Below the pieces are notes generated by a model. It worked only from the letters and a program-made list of their open reading frames with translations, had not been told where the DNA came from and ran no database searches. Below, one piece after another: positions 1-9,187 of a stretch of 60,849 nt of DNA (position 1 is the stretch's first letter; each line of letters begins with the position of its first letter). This DNA is from Actinomycetales bacterium UBA1383 (GTDB lineage Bacteria; Actinomycetota; Actinomycetes; Actinomycetales; Actinomycetaceae): positions 1 through 60,849 of the forward strand of contig DBQX01000111.1 in the NCBI GenBank assembly GCA_002305415.1, written 5' to 3'. The position numbers and the translations under genes were made by a program.

Positions 1-485
1 CCCGCCGCGGCGGCGTCGGCGGCGGCGCGGAGTACCGCGAGCGGATCGGCGCCGGCGGCGGCCGCCTCCCGCGCGGCGGCCACGGCGGCCGCCCACGCGT
101 CGACCATGGTCTTCTCCCCCTCCGTCGCCCGGCCGCGCGCCACGATGCCGTCGAGCGCGGCCGCGAGGACCGCGGCGACGGCCGGGCCGTCGAGGACGGG
201 AGGCGCGACCTGGGCGGCACGCAGGAACGCCGTGCCGTACAACGGCCCCGCAGCCCCTCCCACAGTCGACATCAGGGTCACGGCGACGAGCTTCAGCACC
301 CCTGCCAGGTCAGCGGGCGGTGCGTCGAGCCGGCGGACGACAGCCGTGAAGCCGCGGTCCATGTTCTCGCCGTGGTCGCCGTCGCCGATCTCCCGGTCCA
401 GCTCGATGAGGGCGATGCGGTTGTCCGCCATCGCGGCCTGGGCGGCCCGCACCCACGCGAGCGCCCACTGGGCGTCGAGGGCCAT
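1..485 (-). CDS. dhaL: Dihydroxyacetone kinase subunit DhaL (ADP-binding), partial
   Basis: This is the nucleotide-binding subunit of the PTS-dependent dihydroxyacetone kinase; it holds ADP, which is rephosphorylated by DhaM while DhaK phosphorylates dihydroxyacetone. About 161 N-terminal residues are present and the rest lies beyond the left edge (family length is about 210). The Mg-ADP site is visible as GDGDHGENMDRGF at residues 34-46, followed by the glycine-rich GGAAGPLYGTAFL. ATG is at 485, two bases after the dhaK stop, so the two are surely co-transcribed. A dhaM gene would be expected further left, which cannot be checked here. The product is clear; only its end is unseen. Confidence 0.93.
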   Translation of the reverse strand, partial: MALDAQWALAWVRAAQAAMADNRIALIELDREIGDGDHGENMDRGFTAVVRRLDAPPADLAGVLKLVAVTLMSTVGGAAGPLYGTAFLRAAQVAPPVLDGPAVAAVLAAALDGIVARGRATEGEKTMVDAWAAAVAAAREAAAAGADPLAVLRAAADAAAA

Positions 486-487
486 GG

Positions 488-1489
<1,002 letters not shown>

Positions 1490-1631
1490 GGCGACTCCCT
1501 CCGAACTCGGGGCGGGGCGGAGACGCGCCACCGCCCAGCACCTACTCTGCCCCGTCGGGCGGCCCCACGGGAGAGGTTCGTGACGCGGCAGCGAGGACCG
1601 GCGCGCGGCCACGGCCCGGCCGGGTGCCCCG

Positions 1632-2975
1632 CTACGCCTCGGTACGGCCCAGCAGGGCGCGCGCCTCCGCGGCGAGGAGGACCGAGCCGACCACGAGGAC
1701 CCCGGCGGTGCCGGCCGGATCCCCTTCCGCCTCGGCGCGGGCCGCGGCGAGGTCGACGGCGTCCGCCAGGAAGGGAGCCAGGTACACGCGATCGGTGTCC
1801 ACGAAGACGTCCTGGGCGAGCTCGTACAGCACGGACGGGTCCATGGCCCGGGAGGAGTGCATGCCCGTGACCACCACCTCGTCGAGGAACGGCTCCAGTT
1901 CGCCGAGCATGGCCTCGGCCTGCTTGTCCGCCATGCACGAGACCACGCCCACCAGGCGCCGGAAGGCGAACGCCTCGTCGAGCGCGTCCCGCAGCGCGCG
2001 GATGCCGTGGGGGTTGTGGGCGGCGTCGACGAGCACGGTCGGCGAGGTGCGGACCACCTCGAGACGGCCCGGGGAGGTGACGCCGGCGAAGCCCTCCTCG
2101 ACCGCCTCGGCGGGGAGCGCTCCTCCGCCGAAGAACGCCTCCACCGCGGCGAGGGCGAGCAGCGCGTTGCGCGCCTGGTGCTCGCCGTGCAGGGGGAGGA
2201 AGACGTCCTCGTAGGTCGCGGCGGGGGTGCGGAGCGTGAGGAGCTGGCCACCCACGCCGACCCGGCGCTGGACGACGGCGAGGTCCCGGCCCTCCTCGAC
2301 GAGGCGTGACCCGTGCTGCGCGGCAGCCACCGCGATGATCCCGGCGACCTCCTCACGCTGCTCGGCGCTGATGACCGTGGTGCCGTCCTTGATGATGCCG
2401 ACCTTCTCCCCGGCGATCTCCCGCAGCGTGGAGCCGAGCCACTGCATGTGGTCCCAGTCCACCGGGGTCAGGACGGCGACATCCGCCTCGACGACGTTCG
2501 TCGCGTCCCAGCGTCCGCCCATGCCCACCTCGACCACGGCGACATCCACCGGGGCGTCGGCGAACGCGTCGAACGCCATCAGGGTGAAGACCTCGAAGAA
2601 GGACAGCCGGGGCCCGCCGCGGGCCTGGGACCGGGCATCGACCATCTCGACGAACGGCGCGATGTCCTCCCAGGCGGCGACGAACGCCTCCGGACTGATC
2701 GGGGCGCCGTCGATCGCGATACGTTCGCGGACGGTGTGGAGGTGCGGCGAGGTGAACCGCCCGGTCCTCAGTCCCATCGCCGCCACCAGTCGTTCCACCA
2801 TGCGTGCGGTGGAGGTCTTGCCGTTCGTGCCCGTGAGGTGGATGGTGCGGAAGGCGCGCTGCGGATCGCCGAGCAGCTCGCAGACCGCCTCCACCCGCTC
2901 CAGTGACGGCTGGACGCGGTGCTCGGGCGCCCGGGTGAGGATGTCCCGGTAGATCTCCTCGACGCGGACCATCAT
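1632..2975 (-). CDS. folC: Dihydrofolate synthase / folylpolyglutamate synthase
   Basis: An ATP-dependent Mur-ligase-family enzyme that adds glutamate to dihydropteroate and to reduced folates in the cytoplasm. It has 447 residues. The P-loop TGTNGKTS is at about 48-55, the Mur-type central motif VVEVGMGGRWDATN follows, and DAAHNPHG marks the C-terminal domain. Start ATG 2975 overlaps the ileS stop as ATGA (the last 4 bases of ileS), and a second ATG follows at once; translation is therefore probably coupled to ileS. The larger open frame extending to 3383 lies inside ileS and is not coding. The ileS-folC order is common in actinomycetes. Confidence 0.95.
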   Translation of the reverse strand: MMVRVEEIYRDILTRAPEHRVQPSLERVEAVCELLGDPQRAFRTIHLTGTNGKTSTARMVERLVAAMGLRTGRFTSPHLHTVRERIAIDGAPISPEAFVAAWEDIAPFVEMVDARSQARGGPRLSFFEVFTLMAFDAFADAPVDVAVVEVGMGGRWDATNVVEADVAVLTPVDWDHMQWLGSTLREIAGEKVGIIKDGTTVISAEQREEVAGIIAVAAAQHGSRLVEEGRDLAVVQRRVGVGGQLLTLRTPAATYEDVFLPLHGEHQARNALLALAAVEAFFGGGALPAEAVEEGFAGVTSPGRLEVVRTSPTVLVDAAHNPHGIRALRDALDEAFAFRRLVGVVSCMADKQAEAMLGELEPFLDEVVVTGMHSSRAMDPSVLYELAQDVFVDTDRVYLAPFLADAVDLAAARAEAEGDPAGTAGVLVVGSVLLAAEARALLGRTEA

Positions 2976-5900
2976 GCCTCGACCTTCGCGAGGCTCTCGA
3001 TGCGCAGCTCGGGTCCGAGGCTGGTGGTGAGCTCCACGGCGAGCGTCTCGCGGCACACCATGTGCTCGTGGGCCTGCACCCAGACCATCTCCCGCGCGGG
3101 CAGCGTCACCGCGACGGCGATCCGGTCGGCGACGTGCAGGCCGGCCTCCTTCCGGGCGTCCTGGATGAGGCGCACCAGGTCCCGGGCGTAGCCCTCCGCC
3201 TCGAGTTCCTCGTCCACTGTGGTGTCGAGCACCACGAAGGTGCCGGACTCCAGCACGGTGGCCACGGACCCGGGCTCCGCCGCGACGATGGTGGTGAGTG
3301 TGTACTGGTCCTCGCGGAGGTCCACGGGCACGCCGTCCAGCAGCACACCCGGGAACCGCACGCCGGCCTCGATGCGCTCCCACTGCCCCGAGCGTGCGGC
3401 ACTGAACAGCACCGAGGTGAGGCGCCGGACCGCGCCGTCGAGTGTGCGCGGCAGGATGGTCAGCTCCTCGGTGACCCGCATCCCGGAGGTCGCGACGTCC
3501 GCGAGCGCCACGTCCTTGACGTTGACCTCCGCCGCGACCAGCGGGACGAAGGGGGCCAGGGCGTCGGGGTTCGCGGTGACCACGCGGAGGCTGCGCAGCG
3601 GCAGCCGCACCCGCAGCCGGTTGGCCTTGCGGAGCGCGTGCGTCGCCGAGACGACGGCGCGCGCCTCGTCCATCGCGGCCACGAGGTCGGGGTCGACGAC
3701 GGTCTCGGGCAGGTCCGGCCAGTCGGTGAGGTGCACCGAACGCCCGCCGGTGAGGCCCCGCCAGACCTCCTCGGCGACGAGCGGCGCGAGCGGGGCCATC
3801 ACGCGGGTGAGCACCTCGAGCGCGGTGTACAGGGTGTCGTAGGCACGCCGGTCCTCACGCCAGAAGCGGTCACGGGTGGTGCGGATGTACCAGTTGGTGA
3901 GCAGGTCGAGGTGGTCGCGGATCGTAGCGCACGCCGCGGGCAGGTCGTACTCGTCGAGCTGCATGCCCACGGCCTCGGCCAGGTCGCGCGTACGGGCGAG
4001 CAGGTAGCGGTCCATCACGTCCAGGCCCGCGACCGCCTCGGGGTCCTCCATGTCGACCGGGCTCGCCAGGTAGCCGGCGCCCCGCTCCACGGTGCCGGCA
4101 TAGAGCGCGAAGAAGTACCACGCGTTCCACAGCGGCAGCAGCACGTGCCGGACCGCCTCCCGGATCCCCTCCTCGGCGACCACGAGGTTGCCGCCCCGCA
4201 GCACCGGGGAGGACATGAGCGACCACCGCACCGCGTCGGAGCCGTAGGTGTCGAACATCTCCACCGGATCGGGGTAGTTCCGCAGCTTCTTGGAGGCCTT
4301 GCGGCCGTCGTTCCCGAGGACGATCCCGTGGGAGATGCAGGAGAGGAACGCGGGGCGGTCGAAGAGGGCGGTGGCCAGCACGTGCAGGGTGTAGAACCAG
4401 CCGCGCGTCTGCCCGATGTACTCAACGATGAAGTCGCCGGGGAAGTGGTGCTCGAACCAGTCCGTGTTCTCGAACGGGTAGTGGACCTGCGCGAACGGCA
4501 TCGACCCGGAGTCGAACCACACGTCGAGGACGTCCGGGATGCGGCGCATCCTGGACCGCCCGGTCGGGTCGTCCGGGTTGGGCCGGGTGAGGGTGTCGAT
4601 GAACGGCCGGTGCAGGTCCGTGACCTCCACCCCGAAGTCCCGCTCGAGGTCCGCGATGGAGCCGTACACGTCGATCCGGGGGTAGGCGGGATCGTCGGAC
4701 TTCCACACCGGGATCGGGCTGCCCCAGTAGCGGTTGCGGGAGATGGACCAGTCCCGCGCCCCGGCCAGCCAGTTCCCGAAGATCCCGTCCTTGATGTGCT
4801 CCGGCACCCACGTGATCTGCTGGTTGAGCTCCACCATGCGGTCACGGAAGTCCGTGACCCGCACGAACCAGGAGCCGACCGCCCGGTAGATCAGCGGCTC
4901 GCCGCATCGCCAGCAGTGCGGGTAGGAGTGGTTGTAGGAGGCGAGCCGCACGAGGACGGCACGCTCCCCCTCGGGTCGCCGCGCGAGCGGGCCCGTTCCG
5001 TCCCGCAGGTCCCGGGCGATCGGCATGTTCGCCTCGAAGACGTGCATCCCGGCGTAGTCAGGCACCTCGGCGGTGAAGCGGCCGCCGTCGTCGACCGGCA
5101 CCACGGTACCGATCCGCCACGCCTGGCACGCGACCATGTCGTCCTCGCCGAAGGCCGGGGCCATGTGCACGAGCCCGGTGCCGTCCTCCGTGGTCACGAA
5201 GTCCCCGGCGATCAGCTGGAACGCGTTCGGCCCGGGCGCCTCGTCCTCGTCCCTGCCCACGAAGTAGTCGAAGATCGGCGCGTAGCGGCGGCCCACCAGG
5301 TCGGCCCCGGTCAGGCGGGCCACGACCTCCGGGTCCTCCCCCAGCTCCCGGGCGTACGCGCCCAGCAGCGCCTCGGCCAGGATCACGCGCTCCCCGGCGA
5401 GCGCACCCTCCCGCGGCGCGACGGTGACGTAGTCGATGTCCGCGCCGACGGCGACCGCGAGGTTCGAGGGCAGCGTCCACGGCGTCGTGGTCCAGATCAG
5501 GGCGAGCTCGCCGGTCTCGAGGCGCAGGCCCACCGTGACGGTCTGGTCCTGGCGGTCCTGGTAGACGTCGTCGTCCATGCGGAGCTCGTGGTTGGACAGC
5601 GGGGTCTGGTCCTTCCAGCAGTACGGGAGCACCCGGTAGCCCTCGTAGGCGAGGCCCTTGTCGTACAGCCGCTTGAACGCCCAGATCACGGACTCCATGA
5701 ACGGGGTGTCCATGGTCTTGTAGTCGTTGACGAAGTCCACCCAGCGCGCCTGGCGGGTGACGTAGTCCTCCCACTCCTTCGCGTAGGTGAGGACAGAGGA
5801 CCGGCACGCGTCGTTGAAGACGTCGATGCCGATCTCCTCGATCTGGGTCTTGTCCGTGATCCCGAGGATGCGTTCGGCCTCGAGCTCGGCGGGCAGGCCG

Positions 5901-6196
5901 TGGGTGTCCCACCCGAAACGGCGCTCCACGCGCCGGCCGCGCTGCGTCTCGAAGCGGCCGACCACGTCCTTCACGTACCCCGTCAGCAGGTGGCCGTAGT
6001 GCGGCAGCCCGTTCGCGAAGGGCGGGCCGTCGTAGAACACGAACTCGTTCGAGCCGTCCACCCCGGCGTCCCGGTTGTCGATGGAGGCCTGGAAGGTGTC
6101 ATCGGCCTTCCAGTGGGCGAGCACGTCCTCCTCGATCGCGGGGAGGTCCGGCGAGGAGGTGAGGTCGGTGTCCCGGTGCAGCGGGTAGTTCGTCAC
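2972..6196 (-). CDS. ileS: Isoleucyl-tRNA synthetase
   Basis: Class I aminoacyl-tRNA synthetase that charges tRNA-Ile and edits mischarged valine. It is 1074 residues, the long form usual in actinomycetes. The nucleotide-binding signature is LPHYGHLLTG (HYGH instead of the HMGH of classical bacterial enzymes) and the KMSKS-equivalent is KASKKLRN; both resemble the eukaryote-like IleRS2 group, many of which tolerate mupirocin. The CP1 editing domain lies between them. I start at GTG 6196, which gives MTNYPLHRD and has AGGAG 8 nt upstream (6205-6209). It is controlled by the T-box upstream and followed by folC. Confidence 0.97.
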   Translation of the reverse strand: MTNYPLHRDTDLTSSPDLPAIEEDVLAHWKADDTFQASIDNRDAGVDGSNEFVFYDGPPFANGLPHYGHLLTGYVKDVVGRFETQRGRRVERRFGWDTHGLPAELEAERILGITDKTQIEEIGIDVFNDACRSSVLTYAKEWEDYVTRQARWVDFVNDYKTMDTPFMESVIWAFKRLYDKGLAYEGYRVLPYCWKDQTPLSNHELRMDDDVYQDRQDQTVTVGLRLETGELALIWTTTPWTLPSNLAVAVGADIDYVTVAPREGALAGERVILAEALLGAYARELGEDPEVVARLTGADLVGRRYAPIFDYFVGRDEDEAPGPNAFQLIAGDFVTTEDGTGLVHMAPAFGEDDMVACQAWRIGTVVPVDDGGRFTAEVPDYAGMHVFEANMPIARDLRDGTGPLARRPEGERAVLVRLASYNHSYPHCWRCGEPLIYRAVGSWFVRVTDFRDRMVELNQQITWVPEHIKDGIFGNWLAGARDWSISRNRYWGSPIPVWKSDDPAYPRIDVYGSIADLERDFGVEVTDLHRPFIDTLTRPNPDDPTGRSRMRRIPDVLDVWFDSGSMPFAQVHYPFENTDWFEHHFPGDFIVEYIGQTRGWFYTLHVLATALFDRPAFLSCISHGIVLGNDGRKASKKLRNYPDPVEMFDTYGSDAVRWSLMSSPVLRGGNLVVAEEGIREAVRHVLLPLWNAWYFFALYAGTVERGAGYLASPVDMEDPEAVAGLDVMDRYLLARTRDLAEAVGMQLDEYDLPAACATIRDHLDLLTNWYIRTTRDRFWREDRRAYDTLYTALEVLTRVMAPLAPLVAEEVWRGLTGGRSVHLTDWPDLPETVVDPDLVAAMDEARAVVSATHALRKANRLRVRLPLRSLRVVTANPDALAPFVPLVAAEVNVKDVALADVATSGMRVTEELTILPRTLDGAVRRLTSVLFSAARSGQWERIEAGVRFPGVLLDGVPVDLREDQYTLTTIVAAEPGSVATVLESGTFVVLDTTVDEELEAEGYARDLVRLIQDARKEAGLHVADRIAVAVTLPAREMVWVQAHEHMVCRETLAVELTTSLGPELRIESLAKVEA

Positions 6197-6410
6197 GAGG
6201 GCTCCTGGTCGGGCGGGTCGGGCCGTGAGGACGGCGGTTGGCCGCGGTACCACCTCACTTGCCCCCGGCGGGCCGGGGACCACTCGTTCGCGCGCGGTGA
6301 CGGGCGCACCCGTCCGGTTCTACTGGGCCGCGTGGGCCGTTCTTCCGGAGGCTCGCCGGTGATGGCCGGGTCAGTGCCTTTCGTCCCAACTGTAGCCGCA
6401 GCGCCGTCGG
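6197..6410 (-). promoter_or_regulatory. T-box riboswitch of ileS (specifier ATC)
   Basis: The leader of ileS carries the T-box hallmarks. The antisequestrator motif AGGTGGTACCGCGGC lies at 6255-6241; its UGGU can pair with the ACCA end of uncharged tRNA-Ile. A specifier-type sequence GGCCATCACCGG has the isoleucine codon ATC at 6363-6361. Downstream, a C-rich CCGCCGTCCTC and the ribosome site CCAGGAGCC precede GTG 6196, which fits control of translation rather than termination. The 5' part is short, as in the ultra-short stem I T-boxes of actinobacterial ileS. The 5' boundary is approximate. Confidence 0.85.
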
Positions 6411-6471
6411 CCCTCACAACCCGGACCGCCTCCCCCGCGGTGTGCCGTGACGCACACCGTGGAGGTCCCCG

Positions 6472-7218
6472 TCAGGGCCGCCGCGCAACCAGGGTGTTGG
6501 TCGCCTGCGCCACCGGCCGCAGGATCATCGTGTCCACGTTGACGTGGCGCGGCAGTTCGAGCGCCCAGACGATCGCCGCGGCGACATCGGCGGCGACCAG
6601 CGGCTCCGCGACCCCTTCGTACACCTTCGCGGCGGCCTCGGCGGACCCCAGCCGGTTCAGGGAGAACTCCTCCGTCCGCACCATCCCGGGGGCGATCTCG
6701 ATGACACGGATCGGCTCGCCCACCAGTTCCTGGCGGAGGGTCAGGGGGATGATCCGCTCCGCGTGCTTGGCGGCCACGTAGCCGCCCCCGCCGGGGTACG
6801 TGTCGTGCGCGGCCGTCGAGGTGAGGTACAGCAGGTCCCCACCCCCGTGGGCGCGCAGGTGCGGGAGCATCGCGCGGGTCAGGCGCAGCGTCCCCACCAC
6901 GTTCCGGTCGAACATCGTCTGCCAGCGCCCCACCTGCGCGTCGGCGATCGTGTCGAGGCCGAGCGCCCCGCCGGCGACGTGGACGACCGCCGTGACCCGC
7001 GACGCGGTGGCCGCCGCGACGAGCGCCGCGACGTCGTCGTCCACGGTGAGGTCCGCGGGGACCGGCGTGCACCCTGTCTCGGCGCTGAGACGTTCCAGTC
7101 GCTCCTCCCGGCGTGCGGTCGCCACGACCCGCCACCCGTGGCCGCGCAGCAGGCGCACGGTCTCCTCCCCGATCCCGGTGGAGGCGCCGGTGACGAGTGC
7201 AGCGTTGAGGTCGGCCAT
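6472..7218 (-). CDS. SDR-family NAD(P)-dependent oxidoreductase
   Basis: A classical short-chain dehydrogenase of 248 residues with cofactor motif TGASTGIG at about 10-17, a VAGGAL stretch in place of the usual NNAG, a catalytic serine in YLTSTAAH and the YxxxK pair in YVAAK. The family resembles YdfG/3-hydroxy acid dehydrogenases, but the substrate cannot be read from sequence. ATG 7218 lies 6 nt after a CATGAT -10 box, so the mRNA is probably leaderless. It is divergent from proC across only 34 bases. Confident on family, not on substrate. Confidence 0.88.
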   Translation of the reverse strand: MADLNAALVTGASTGIGEETVRLLRGHGWRVVATARREERLERLSAETGCTPVPADLTVDDDVAALVAAATASRVTAVVHVAGGALGLDTIADAQVGRWQTMFDRNVVGTLRLTRAMLPHLRAHGGGDLLYLTSTAAHDTYPGGGGYVAAKHAERIIPLTLRQELVGEPIRVIEIAPGMVRTEEFSLNRLGSAEAAAKVYEGVAEPLVAADVAAAIVWALELPRHVNVDTMILRPVAQATNTLVARRP

Positions 7219-7224
7219 GTGCCC

Positions 7225-7246
7225 ATCATGCCGCAGGTCCTAGCAT
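7225..7246. promoter_or_regulatory. Divergent leaderless promoters of the SDR gene and proC
   Basis: Two -10 hexamers face outward in the 34-base gap. CATGAT (7230-7225, minus) ends 6 nt before the SDR start at 7218, and TAGCAT (7241-7246, plus) ends 6 nt before the proC ATG at 7253. That spacing puts the transcription start at the A of each ATG. No ribosome-binding sequence precedes either gene, which agrees with leaderless translation. The -35 regions would fall inside the opposite gene and are not obvious. Confidence 0.6.
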
Positions 7247-7252
7247 GGGCTC

Positions 7253-8071
7253 ATGACCACCCTCGGATTCATCGGTGCGGGCAACATGGCGGGCGCGATC
7301 GTCCGGGGGGCGGTCGCGGCGGGCGCGGACCCGAAGGACCTGGTCCTCACCGACGTCAACCCGGACGCCGCCGCGCGCCTCGCCACCGAGCTGGGGGTCC
7401 GGGCAGTGGCCTCCAACCTGGACGTCGTGGAGCTCTGCGACGCGGTGGTGCTCGCAGTGAAGCCCCAGGTGCTGTCCGCCGTGCTGGCCGAGGTCCGCGA
7501 GTCCCTCGCCGAGCGGCGGCCGCTGCTCGTCTCCATCGCCGCGGGCCAGACCCTGGAGAAGCTGGGGCGGATGCTCCCGCCGGGGCTCGCGGTGATCCGC
7601 GTGATGCCGAACGTCAACGCGATGGTCTCGGCCGGCATGGCCGCCGTGTGCGGGAACGCCCACGCGACCGCCGACCAGGTGGGCCTGGTGGTGGACCTCT
7701 TCCGCGGCGTCGGCCAGGTGATCGAGCTGCCGGAGAAGGACTTCTCCACCTTCACCGCCGTGGCGTCCTCGGGGCCCGCGTTCGTCTTCACCTTCATCGA
7801 GGCGCTCGCCCGCGCGGCCCTCAAGCACGGCGTTCCGAAGCCGCTCGCCGTCCGCATCGCCACGCAGACGGTGCTGGGTTCCGCCCAGCTCCTGCTCGCC
7901 CGCGCCGAGGACGGCGTGACCCCCGCCGACCTGGTCGACATGGTCTCCTCCCCCGGTGGCACCACCGTCGCCGGCCTGGTGGCGGCAGAGGAGGCCGGGT
8001 TCTCCCCGGCGGTGGTCCGCGCGGTGGAGGCGACGATCGCCCGGGACAAGGAGCTCGGGGCCCTGGCGTAG
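7253..8071 (+). CDS. proC: Pyrroline-5-carboxylate reductase
   Basis: Catalyses the last step of proline synthesis, the NAD(P)H-dependent reduction of 1-pyrroline-5-carboxylate. It is 272 residues, the family size. The Rossmann motif GFIGAGNMAGA is at 5-15, and the C-terminal dimer-domain signature VSSPGGTTVAGL is present. The start ATG sits 6 nt from a TAGCAT -10 box, so leaderless expression is likely. The neighbours are unrelated to proline; proC is a single gene followed by the importer operon. Confidence 0.95.
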   Translation: MTTLGFIGAGNMAGAIVRGAVAAGADPKDLVLTDVNPDAAARLATELGVRAVASNLDVVELCDAVVLAVKPQVLSAVLAEVRESLAERRPLLVSIAAGQTLEKLGRMLPPGLAVIRVMPNVNAMVSAGMAAVCGNAHATADQVGLVVDLFRGVGQVIELPEKDFSTFTAVASSGPAFVFTFIEALARAALKHGVPKPLAVRIATQTVLGSAQLLLARAEDGVTPADLVDMVSSPGGTTVAGLVAAEEAGFSPAVVRAVEATIARDKELGALA

Positions 8072-8167
8072 GATCGGAGCCGATCCCCCGCGTGGCACTT
8101 GCGGGGAGCCCGGACCGGCGCCTTGGTCCCGATCGACTCCCTCCCCGTCCGACCCGGAGCAGTCCCC
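8072..8167 (+). promoter_or_regulatory. Structured leader of the importer operon; possible degenerate cobalamin riboswitch
   Basis: The 96 bases between proC and the lipoprotein gene fold into consecutive hairpins: GATCGG/CCGATC (8072-8085), CCCCGC/GCGGGG (8086-8106) and GACC/GGTC (8113-8128). The stretch GCGGGGAGCCCGGACCGGCG followed by GGTCCCG resembles the GGGAAGCC...CCGGCG..GGTCCCG part of the cobalamin riboswitch core, but the conserved GGTGCGAAT loop and the B12 box are missing. A C-rich CTCCCTCCCC then precedes the gene. I see structure directly; the riboswitch identity is only a guess. Confidence 0.3.
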
Positions 8168-9187
8168 ATGCGCCATCTCACCGGGGCCACCGCCCTCGCC
8201 CTCGCCCTCACCCTCGCGGCCTGCGCGACGACGGCGGGTCCGCCCACGACGCCGTCCGCGCCCACCCGCGCCGCCGCACCCACGGCCGGCACTGGCAGTT
8301 CCACCGTCTCCACCACGACCTGCGGCGTCACCGCAGAGTTCGACCAGCCCGTGGAACGGATCGTCTCCATCAAGTCGTCGGTCACGGAGGCGGTGGTCGC
8401 GCTCGGGGCCGCTGACCGGCTCGTGGGGGTGGCCGCGCTCGACGGGCCGCTGCCCGCGCACGTCACCGGCGTCGACGACTCGGCCTGGGAGGTGTCCCTG
8501 CCCGTGATCGCCGAGCGGGTGCCCTCCTTCGAGGCGGTCGCCGAGCTCGAGCCGGACGCCGTCCTCGCCGGCTGGGAGTCCAACCTCTCCGCCGACGGCG
8601 CGGGCGAACGGGCCATGTGGGCCGACCTGGGGGTGCCCACGTGGGTGTCCCCCTCCGCCTGCCGCGACCCGCACCTCCAGCCGGAGAAGCTCTCCTTCGA
8701 CGACGTGTTCGCCGAGATCCGCACCCTCGGGCACGTCCTCGGCGAGGACGACGCCGCCGCCCGCCTGGTGGCGGCGCAGCGGGCGGCGCTCGCGGGGACC
8801 GAGGAGGCCACCGCCCCGCTGCGGGCCCTGTGGTGGTCCTCCGGCACGGACACCCCCTTCGTGGGGGCCGGGATCGGCGCCCCCCAGCTGGTCATGGAGA
8901 CCGCCGGACTGGTGAACATCGCCGCGGACATCCGGGACACCTGGACCTCGATGTCCTGGGAGGAGGTCGCCGCCCGCGCGCCGGACGTGATCGTGCTGGT
9001 GGACTCCTCCTGGAACACGGCGGCGCACAAGCGCGAGGCGCTGGCCGCCAACCCCGTCACGGCCGCGCTCGACGCGGTGGTGCACGAGCGCTACCTCGTG
9101 GTGCCCTTCCCGGCCACCGAGTCCGGGGTGCGCACCGCCGACGCCGCCCTGGCACTGCGCGCGCAACTCGCGGAGGTCGCACCCTGA
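8168..9187 (+). CDS. ABC importer substrate-binding lipoprotein (BtuF/FecB type)
   Basis: Captures a metal chelate or corrinoid outside the cell and hands it to the permease encoded next. It has 339 residues: signal peptide MRHLTGATALALALTLAAC with lipobox LAAC (lipidated Cys at 19), an Ala/Thr/Pro linker, then the helical-backbone binding fold beginning ERIVSIKSSVTEAVVALG, typical of the BtuF/FhuD/FecB clan. I place the start at ATG 8168 because it gives an intact lipoprotein signal; the open frame upstream does not. The cargo (cobalamin or ferric siderophore) is not decided by sequence. Confidence 0.88.
   Translation: MRHLTGATALALALTLAACATTAGPPTTPSAPTRAAAPTAGTGSSTVSTTTCGVTAEFDQPVERIVSIKSSVTEAVVALGAADRLVGVAALDGPLPAHVTGVDDSAWEVSLPVIAERVPSFEAVAELEPDAVLAGWESNLSADGAGERAMWADLGVPTWVSPSACRDPHLQPEKLSFDDVFAEIRTLGHVLGEDDAAARLVAAQRAALAGTEEATAPLRALWWSSGTDTPFVGAGIGAPQLVMETAGLVNIAADIRDTWTSMSWEEVAARAPDVIVLVDSSWNTAAHKREALAANPVTAALDAVVHERYLVVPFPATESGVRTADAALALRAQLAEVAP

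Noticed and set aside
1490..1631. Small gene between dhaK and folC
   Set aside because: The 142 bases show no frame with a start and ribosome site; this is the dhaK promoter region with no clear element.
3062..6781. 1239-codon plus-strand frame opposite ileS
   Set aside because: It is antisense to a certain gene, its composition (Arg, Gly, His, Val-rich) is typical of a GC-rich shadow frame, and it shows no domain.
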